DNA from: JAMLIN01 sp964509685
GTDB lineage: Bacteria > Pseudomonadota > Gammaproteobacteria > Burkholderiales > Burkholderiaceae_E
DNA: 64,000 nucleotides
Assembly (NCBI GenBank): GCA_964509685.1
Contig: CAZDYQ010000002.1
Span: 25,493-89,492, forward strand
Direction: 5' to 3'
A model generated the notes under the pieces. That model was not told where the DNA came from and did not search any database. It was given only the letters and a program-made list of their open reading frames with translations. Of this stretch, positions 58,333-64,000 are shown one piece after another (within the stretch, counting starts at the first letter, position 1; the number at the start of each line of letters is the position of its first letter). A program made the translations under genes and the position numbers.

Positions 58333-60120
58333 TCAGTCCTGCAGGGTGCCGGCGACCTGCGCCTGTCCCGTGGCCCGCGCGAGGCTGCTGCGCACCGCGA
58401 GTTCCATCGCCTCGATCTCGCCGGCGGGCCTCGGCCGCGAGAAGAGGTATCCCTGGAAACGATGGCAGCCGGCGGCGCGCAGGCGGGCGAACTGCTCCTC
58501 TGTCTCGACGCCCTCGGCGACGACGTCCATCGAGAGACCGCGCGCCAGCCCGATGATCGCCTTCACCACCGCCGCATCCTCTCGCGCAATGCCGAGCTGC
58601 TGGACGAAGGACCGGTCGATCTTGAGGGTGTCGATCGGCAGCCGGGTAAGCCGCGACAGCGACGAGTAGCCCGTGCCGAAGTCGTCGATCGCGATCTGCA
58701 CGCCCATCGCATCGAAGCGGGCGAGCTGCTCGACGCAGCTGTCGAGGTCGTGCATCAGGCCGCTTTCGGTGAGCTCGATTGCGAGCGCGCGCCCGGGCAG
58801 CCCCGTCTCCGCGAGCGCGTCGCGGATGGTCGCCTCCAGCGTGGCGCGCCCGAGGTGCTGCGTCGGGATGTTCACCGCGACGGTTTCCACGGTGTGGCCC
58901 CAGGCCTGCCAGGCGGCGAGCTGCAGGAGCGCCTGGCGGATCGCCCACTCGCCGAGCGGAACGATCAGGCCGGATTCCTCCGCGATCGGGATGAATTCGG
59001 ACGGCGGTACCCAGTGGCCGTCGTGCTTCCAGCGCATCAGCGCCTCGACCGACCAGGACCCCGCGCCGCGCACGTCGAGCACCGGCTGGTAGTGGAGCGA
59101 GATCTGGCCGCGCTCGAGGGCGCGATGCAGGGCATTGTTGAGGTCGAGCCGGCGCCGGCCGGATGCCGCCTCGCGATGCACGAAGCGCATGACCTGGTTG
59201 CGACCGTTCTCCTTCGCCTCACCCAGCGCGGCTTCGGCATGGGTGAGGAGCAGGACCGCATTGTCGCCGTCGTCCGGATGGCCCGCCACGCCGATCGACA
59301 CCGACAGGAAGCACTCCTGGCCCTCGATGTCGAAGGGGTCGGCCAGCGCGGCGCGCACCTTCGCGACGGCCGCTCCGATGCCGGCCTCGTCGTTGCAACC
59401 GCCGTAGGCGAGCGCGAACTTGTCGCCCAGCAGGCGCGCGGCGGCATGCGGCCCGGTGCGCGCGAGACGCCGGGCTACCCGTGCGAGCAGTTCGTCCGCC
59501 ACCCGCAGGCCGAAGGATTCGTTGACCGCCCGGAAGCGGTCCATGTCGAGCACGAGCACGGCGACACGATCCTTCGGCTTGCCGTCCTCCGGCCGCGCCT
59601 CGATCAGGCGCTCGAGCTCGGCGATGAAGGCGGCGCGCTGCGGCAGGCCCGTGAGCTCGTCGAACGCCATGGTCGCGCCGGAGTCCTGTGGGCGGTCGGC
59701 GGCCCTGCGGTCCATCTGGCGCAGGACCTGCCGGATCCGCTCGGCGAGCAGGGTCCAGTGGGTCGACTTGATGAAGAAGTCCGTGGCCCCCGACTCGTAC
59801 GCCTGCGAGATCGACGAGTCGTCGTCGAGGCTGGTCATCATGAGGACCGGCGTATCGCGCAGCGCGCCGGTCTCGGCGAGCCGGCGGCACAGGTCGAAGC
59901 CGCTCACGCCGGGCATCAGGGCGTCGATGAGCAGCATGTCGGGCCGGGCGTGCGGCCCTGCCCTGTGGAAGGCCGCCAGAAGGCTCTCGGCGCTGTCGAA
60001 CTCCTCGACGGCGAAACCGCGCTCGCGCAAGGCATTCGCCACGAGGTAGCGCCACATCGCGTCGTCATCGACGACGTGCAGTCGCGGCTGTCTCGTTTCT
60101 CGTGGTCCGTCGGTGATCAT
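58333..60120 (-). CDS. REC-GGDEF-EAL c-di-GMP phosphodiesterase (degenerate GGDEF)
   Basis: 595 residues. The receiver (about 10-130) has Asp18-20, phospho-acceptor Asp66 and Lys in FFIKSTH. The GGDEF domain is degenerate: the signature reads LLGDKF near residue 230, so cyclase activity is unlikely. The EAL domain is complete: VEALMRWKH near residue 358, AVNIPTQHL, IELTESGLM, DDFGTGYSSLSRL, LKIDRSFVQ and AEGVETEEQ. It should hydrolyse c-di-GMP under phosphorylation control. It is co-directional with the cyclase (three-base gap), making an opposing enzyme pair. Confidence 0.94.
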   Translation of the reverse strand: MITDGPRETRQPRLHVVDDDAMWRYLVANALRERGFAVEEFDSAESLLAAFHRAGPHARPDMLLIDALMPGVSGFDLCRRLAETGALRDTPVLMMTSLDDDSSISQAYESGATDFFIKSTHWTLLAERIRQVLRQMDRRAADRPQDSGATMAFDELTGLPQRAAFIAELERLIEARPEDGKPKDRVAVLVLDMDRFRAVNESFGLRVADELLARVARRLARTGPHAAARLLGDKFALAYGGCNDEAGIGAAVAKVRAALADPFDIEGQECFLSVSIGVAGHPDDGDNAVLLLTHAEAALGEAKENGRNQVMRFVHREAASGRRRLDLNNALHRALERGQISLHYQPVLDVRGAGSWSVEALMRWKHDGHWVPPSEFIPIAEESGLIVPLGEWAIRQALLQLAAWQAWGHTVETVAVNIPTQHLGRATLEATIRDALAETGLPGRALAIELTESGLMHDLDSCVEQLARFDAMGVQIAIDDFGTGYSSLSRLTRLPIDTLKIDRSFVQQLGIAREDAAVVKAIIGLARGLSMDVVAEGVETEEQFARLRAAGCHRFQGYLFSRPRPAGEIEAMELAVRSSLARATGQAQVAGTLQD

Positions 60121-60236
60121 CGAGTACCCGGGTCATGGGACCGGCCGGCGCATGGGCCGGCCGATCGTCGTATCGAGGGCAATAACGGCATCGCGGCGCA
60201 GGATCTTTAGCCGAGATCTGGCAAGATCACGCTGGT

Positions 60237-62129
60237 ATGACCAGAACAAGCTCGCCAGCCAACGTCGGCGAACCCGGGACAGGAGACTCCGCAGCGACGC
60301 CCTCCCTGCGACCGCTCGTATTCATGGTGCTCGCGCTGCTCGCCGCCGGCGCCCTCGTTGGCCTTTCGGTGCTCGACACGAGGCCCTCCGACGAGGTTCC
60401 CGCCTTCGCGGAAGACCCGCATCCCGGCTGGATCTGGCTCGGCGGGCTTTTCGCCGGCGGCCTGATGATGACGGCCGGCGCGCTCTGGTGGCGGGCCGAG
60501 CGGCGCGCCACCCGTCATGCCGCGCGGGCCGCGGAGCTGGCACAGGTCAATGCCGCGCTGCGCCAGATGGTCGAGGCCCGCGAGGGCCAGCTGGCCGTTC
60601 ATCGACAGATCAACGGCTGGGTGTACTGGGAGCAGGACGCGGACGGCGTCTATCGCGTGATCGAGCCCGGGCCCGACCCGGCGCTGGCCCGCTTCCGGCA
60701 GCTGCTGGGCAGCACCCGCGAGACGGGCATCCGGGTGGACGACCCGGCGAACTGGCACAGGGCCGCACGGCTCATCGAACGCCGCCAGACCTTCGCGGAC
60801 CTCTACAGCCGGCGCGCGCTTGCGGACGGCAGCGAGATCGAGGTCGAGGAATGCGGCGGCCCGCGCTTCGATGCGGACGGCCGCTTCATCGGCTATGCGG
60901 GGCTGATCCGCGAAAGGCGAGAGCTCGCCAGCTCCGTGTCGCAGTTCGACCTGGGCGCGCTCGCGGCCGTGCCCTTCCCGGTGGCCATCCTGGAGACGCG
61001 CATGGGCGAATGGCGCCTCGCCTGGGCCAATGCTGCCACCTCGACACTCACCGGCCTCAATGCGCTCGAGCTCGGCTCCATCGACCCGGCGCGCTGGATC
61101 GTTCCGGGCAAGTCGGCGGAGGGCGCCGCGCGCCCCACCCTCGCCGAGGCGCTCGATGCCGAGCAGGGCAGCCGGCTGTCCGCGGCGATCCTCAACCGGT
61201 TCGGCGAGTCGATCCCCGCGCAGCTGATGATCGAGCCACAGCCGGGCCCCGGGGGACGCCCCATGCGCATTGCCCTGATCGACACGGTGACCCCGGAATG
61301 CAATCGCCTGCGGACCCTGGCCGCCGGCAGCGAGGAGGCTCTGCGCGAGCAGGCCGCCCGCTCGCTCGAACTGGAAGTCACGGGCCGCGAGCTCGAGTCG
61401 TTCAGCTACACGGTCTCGCACGACCTGCGCGCCCCGCTGCGCGTGGTGGACGGCTTCGCGCGCATCCTGCTCGAGGACTTCGGCGGCTCGATGCCGGACG
61501 ATGCGCAGGGCCACCTGCGCCGCATCCTGTCGGCCGCGCAGCGCATGAACGAGATGATCGACGCATTGCTCGCGATGGCGCGCATCTCGACCCAGCCCGT
61601 GACGCCCGAGCCGGTGGACCTGAGCGCCATCGCCCACAGCGTGTTCGACGAGCTGCGCCAGCTCGATCCCAAGCGACGGGTGCGCTTCGAGATCATTGGC
61701 CGGATGCAGTGCCGGGGCGACCGTATCCTGCTTCGCATCGTGCTCGAGAACCTGCTGGGCAATGCCTGGAAGTACACCTCGCGCCGCGAGGAGGCCCACA
61801 TCGTGTTCGACAGCGAGCTCGTCGAGGGCGTCACCGTCTATCGGGTGGCCGACAACGGGACCGGCTTCGACATGGAGATGGCGGGCGAGCTCTTCCAGAT
61901 GTTCCGCCGCCTGCATACGGCGAGCGAGTTCGAGGGCACGGGCATCGGCCTCGCGACGGTCCAGCGCGTCATCCGTCGCCACGGCGGTCGTGTCTGGGCC
62001 GAGTCCGAGCGCGGCGCCGGGGCACGCTTCTACTTCACGCTGTGGGATCGCCCCGCGCTCGCCGCCGACCCCGTGGCGAGACAGGTCCCGTCCGACACCA
62101 CCCGGTCGATCATCATCAAGACAGGCTGA
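60237..62129 (+). CDS. Membrane histidine kinase with PAS-like region
   Basis: 630 residues. Two membrane segments (about 26-46, PLVFMVLALLAAGALVGLSV, and about 64-84, GWIWLGGLFAGGLMMTAGAL) with a very short periplasmic loop. PAS-like regions lie at about 120-380 (YWEQDADGVYRVIEPGPDP and ADGRFIGYAGLIRERRELA). The kinase core has phospho-His395 in YTVSHDLRAPLRVVDGF, the N box IVLENLLGNAWKYTSRREE and the G boxes VADNGTGFDMEMA and FEGTGIGLATVQRV. No partner regulator is next to it. It diverges from the phosphodiesterase gene. Confidence 0.93.
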   Translation: MTRTSSPANVGEPGTGDSAATPSLRPLVFMVLALLAAGALVGLSVLDTRPSDEVPAFAEDPHPGWIWLGGLFAGGLMMTAGALWWRAERRATRHAARAAELAQVNAALRQMVEAREGQLAVHRQINGWVYWEQDADGVYRVIEPGPDPALARFRQLLGSTRETGIRVDDPANWHRAARLIERRQTFADLYSRRALADGSEIEVEECGGPRFDADGRFIGYAGLIRERRELASSVSQFDLGALAAVPFPVAILETRMGEWRLAWANAATSTLTGLNALELGSIDPARWIVPGKSAEGAARPTLAEALDAEQGSRLSAAILNRFGESIPAQLMIEPQPGPGGRPMRIALIDTVTPECNRLRTLAAGSEEALREQAARSLELEVTGRELESFSYTVSHDLRAPLRVVDGFARILLEDFGGSMPDDAQGHLRRILSAAQRMNEMIDALLAMARISTQPVTPEPVDLSAIAHSVFDELRQLDPKRRVRFEIIGRMQCRGDRILLRIVLENLLGNAWKYTSRREEAHIVFDSELVEGVTVYRVADNGTGFDMEMAGELFQMFRRLHTASEFEGTGIGLATVQRVIRRHGGRVWAESERGAGARFYFTLWDRPALAADPVARQVPSDTTRSIIIKTG

Positions 62130-62133
62130 ACGC

Positions 62134-63114
62134 ATGAAGGTTCTCGTTACCGGAGCCAATGGCTTCATCGGTCGCGCGCTCGTGCGCGCGATAATCGCCG
62201 GCGGCCGCCTCGCCGGCGCGGACGGCCGCCCGGCCGCCCTCGACGAGCTGGTGCTCGTCGACCGTGCCCCGTTCGATCCGCCCGCCGCCCCCGGCATCCG
62301 GGTACGCGCGCTCGTCGGTGACCTGCGCGAGGACTCGCTGCTGCGCGACGCCATGGGCAGCGGCCCCGACAGCATCTTCCATCTCGCGGCAACACTGACC
62401 ATCGACGCCGAGAACGACCCGGACAGCGGCTGGGCGATCAACATGCTGCTGCCCTGGCGGCTGCTCGAGGCCTGCCGCGGCGCCCGCGTGCGCCCGCGCT
62501 TCGTCTATGCCAGCTCGATCGCCGTGTTCGGCGGCGCGCTGCCCGACGCGGTGGGCGACCGCCAGTTCCGCACGCCCGCCACCTCCTACGGCACCGCCAA
62601 GGCCGTCACGGAGCTGCTCATCGACGACTACAGCCGCAAGGGCATCGTGGACGGCCGCGCGCTGCGGCTGCCGGTGGTATTGCTGCGTCCCCCCGCCCGC
62701 ACCCGGACGGTCTCCGACATCATCGCCTCGATCGCCCGCGAGCCCATGCTCGGAAGGCCCGCGGTCTCGCCGCTGGGTCGCGACCTGCGCTTCCCGGTCG
62801 TGTCGGTGCAGCGCGTGGCCTCCAACCTGCTCCGGCTGCACGACGTGGATGCCGCCCAGTTCGGCGACTGCCGGTCCGTCAACCAGCCGGGCCTGTCGGT
62901 GAGCGTCGGCGACATCGTCGCGGCGCTCGGACGGGTCGCCGGCCCCGATGCGGCCGGCCGGGTCTCCATCGAGCCCGATCCCGCCGTCGAGGCCGTGCTG
63001 AAGGGCTGGCCCCGCGAGTTCGTGACGAGCTACCGCTTCGATCCGCCGCTCGATCCCGATCCCGATTTCGATACCATCCTGCGCGCATGGCAATCAGGGG
63101 AACAGGCGCAATGA
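62134..63114 (+). CDS. NAD-dependent epimerase/dehydrogenase, D-erythronate dehydrogenase-like
   Basis: 326 residues, extended short-chain dehydrogenase. The nucleotide site is VTGANGFIGRALVRA, with FHLAATLTIDAENDP downstream. The catalytic Tyr-x3-Lys is in TSYGTAKAVTELL. Family-specific stretches SSIAVFGGALPDAV, DYSRKGIVDGRALRLPVVLL and SVNQPGLSVSVGDIVAALGR match DenD-type enzymes that oxidise D-erythronate. The substrate here is not proven. It starts four bases after the kinase and overlaps the monooxygenase by four bases. Confidence 0.85.
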   Translation: MKVLVTGANGFIGRALVRAIIAGGRLAGADGRPAALDELVLVDRAPFDPPAAPGIRVRALVGDLREDSLLRDAMGSGPDSIFHLAATLTIDAENDPDSGWAINMLLPWRLLEACRGARVRPRFVYASSIAVFGGALPDAVGDRQFRTPATSYGTAKAVTELLIDDYSRKGIVDGRALRLPVVLLRPPARTRTVSDIIASIAREPMLGRPAVSPLGRDLRFPVVSVQRVASNLLRLHDVDAAQFGDCRSVNQPGLSVSVGDIVAALGRVAGPDAAGRVSIEPDPAVEAVLKGWPREFVTSYRFDPPLDPDPDFDTILRAWQSGEQAQ

Positions 63115-64000
63115 ACCATCCGCAGTCGAACCGCGGCAACGACATCGCCGACGTCTGCATCGTCGGCGCGGGCATTTCCGGGCTGACGGCCGGCAAGGCG
63201 CTGGCCGCGGCGGGCATCGCCTATCACTGCTACGAGCGCGGCTCGGACATCGGTGGCCTATGGCGCTACGACAACGACAGCGGCACGTCGTCCGCCTATC
63301 GCAGCCTGCATATCGATTCGAGCAGGCAGAGCATCGGCTATCCCGACTTCCCGGTGCCCGACCACCTGCCCGACTACCTTTCGCACGAGCAGGTCGCCGA
63401 GCATTTCGACCGCTATGCGGACCGCTTCGGGCTGCGCGGCCCGATCCGTTTCCGCAGCGATGTCGTCGCCGTCTCGCCCGATGGCGACGGCTGGAACGTG
63501 ACGGTCGCGCCGCGGGACGGCGGCGCCAGCGTCACGCATCGCTATCGGCACGTGATCCTCGCCAACGGGCACCTCACCCATCCCCGCCTCCCGGAGTTCC
63601 CGGGCACCTTCGACGGGGAAGCGATCCATTCGCATTACTACAAGGTCGCCGATCCGTTCGACGGCAAGCGGGTCCTGGTGGTCGGCATCGGCAACTCGGC
63701 CGTGGACATCGCGGTGGATCTCGCCCGCCGCGCCCGCAGCGTCCTCATCTCGACGCGACGAAGCGCATGGATCATGCCGAAGTACATCTCGGGCATCCCG
63801 ACCGACCGCTGGCTGCGCTTCATGACCACCCGGCTGAAGATGCCAGTGCCCATGGCGCGCGGCGTCCTGCGCTATATCGCGCAGTTCACGATGGGGGACC
63901 AGCGTCGCTTCGGCGTGCCGCGACCGGCCCATCCGATCTGGCGCGAGCATGCGACGCTGAGCCAGGAGCTGCTGCCCTACCTCGGCCACGGCTGGATCCG
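63111..64000 (+). CDS. Flavin-containing monooxygenase, N-terminal part (runs off the right edge)
   Basis: At least 296 residues visible. FAD- and NADPH-dependent oxygenase. The FAD site is VCIVGAGISGLTAGKALAAA, the family fingerprint FDGEAIHSHYY fits FxGxxxHxxxY, and the NADPH site is VLVVGIGNSAVDIAVDLARR. ERGSDIGGLWRYDNDSG is typical of the class. The ATGA overlap with the epimerase suggests a small catabolic operon, unrelated to motility. The substrate is unknown and the C-terminus lies outside the window. Confidence 0.92.
   Translation, partial: MNHPQSNRGNDIADVCIVGAGISGLTAGKALAAAGIAYHCYERGSDIGGLWRYDNDSGTSSAYRSLHIDSSRQSIGYPDFPVPDHLPDYLSHEQVAEHFDRYADRFGLRGPIRFRSDVVAVSPDGDGWNVTVAPRDGGASVTHRYRHVILANGHLTHPRLPEFPGTFDGEAIHSHYYKVADPFDGKRVLVVGIGNSAVDIAVDLARRARSVLISTRRSAWIMPKYISGIPTDRWLRFMTTRLKMPVPMARGVLRYIAQFTMGDQRRFGVPRPAHPIWREHATLSQELLPYLGHGWI

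Noticed and set aside
57157..60210. Open frame of 1017 codons on the plus strand opposite the cyclase and phosphodiesterase genes
   Set aside because: Low-complexity Arg/Ala/Gly composition without motifs, opposite two genes with complete catalytic motifs. Long antisense frames are expected in such GC-rich DNA.
1..64000. CRISPR arrays, tRNA or rRNA genes, insertion sequences, phage or toxin-antitoxin genes, and a clear FlhDC box
   Set aside because: None was found by reading. Palindromic FlhDC sites are degenerate and I could not identify one with confidence.

Overview
The window is almost entirely one large flagellar and chemotaxis locus from a high-GC Gram-negative bacterium. The master regulator pair FlhDC, CheZ, a two-domain FlgJ with a peptidoglycan hydrolase half, a periplasmic P-ring with FlgA, and FlhF together point to the Beta/Gammaproteobacteria. 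The mixture of flhDC with flhF, and the gene order, fit Betaproteobacteria best. This placement is an inference from gene content.

Layout. 1-1686: the start of rpiA and an HDOD/EAL-like regulator, reading left. 1701-11969: flgBCDEFGHIJKL, reading left (rod, hook, rings, junction proteins). 12101-13681: flgAMN, reading right. 13715-21081: flhB-flhA-flhF-flhG-fliA plus a soluble chemoreceptor, reading left. 21240-24168: motA-motB-cheY-cheZ, reading left. 24421-25286: flhDC, reading left. 25614-29950: two near-identical flagellins, fliD, fliS and fliT. 29955-33290: a YcgR brake protein, an unrecognised protein with an internal duplication, and a baeRF3-type protein. 33319-33639: fliE, reading left. 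33804-44733: fliFGHIJK and fliLMNOPQR, reading right. 44750-46738: a five-heme cytochrome c. 46836-55016: cheB-cheD-cheR-MCP-cheW-cheA-cheY and a small CheZ-like gene, transcribed leftward from the last of these. 55114-62129: a REC-kinase/NarL-type pair, a diguanylate cyclase next to a c-di-GMP phosphodiesterase, and a membrane histidine kinase. 62134-64000: a DenD-like epimerase/dehydrogenase and the start of a flavin monooxygenase.

How it works together. FlhDC would switch on the hook-basal-body and export operons. FlgM would hold FliA (sigma-28) until the hook is finished. FliA would then drive flgA, flgM, motA-cheZ, fliC, fliD and fliS. Sigma-28-type promoters with an 11-base spacer can be read by eye in front of all six, strong at flgA, flgM and fliS and weaker at the others. 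CheA/W/R/B/D/Y/Z form a full adaptation-competent chemotaxis pathway. Several c-di-GMP proteins (cyclase, phosphodiesterase, YcgR, HDOD/EAL-like) give a second layer of motility control.

The points I consider most worth a look: a 688-base perfect repeat shared by the two flagellin genes; an FlhG that has lost its ATP-binding loop but kept the FlhF-activating DQAxxLR motif; a second, diverged CheZ-like phosphatase candidate; an unrecognised protein with a duplicated HHxH...C...GNP module; and an FNR-type box in front of the baeRF3 gene. No RNA genes, insertion sequences, CRISPR arrays or phage genes were seen. The only gene-free stretch above 300 bases is 25287-25613.
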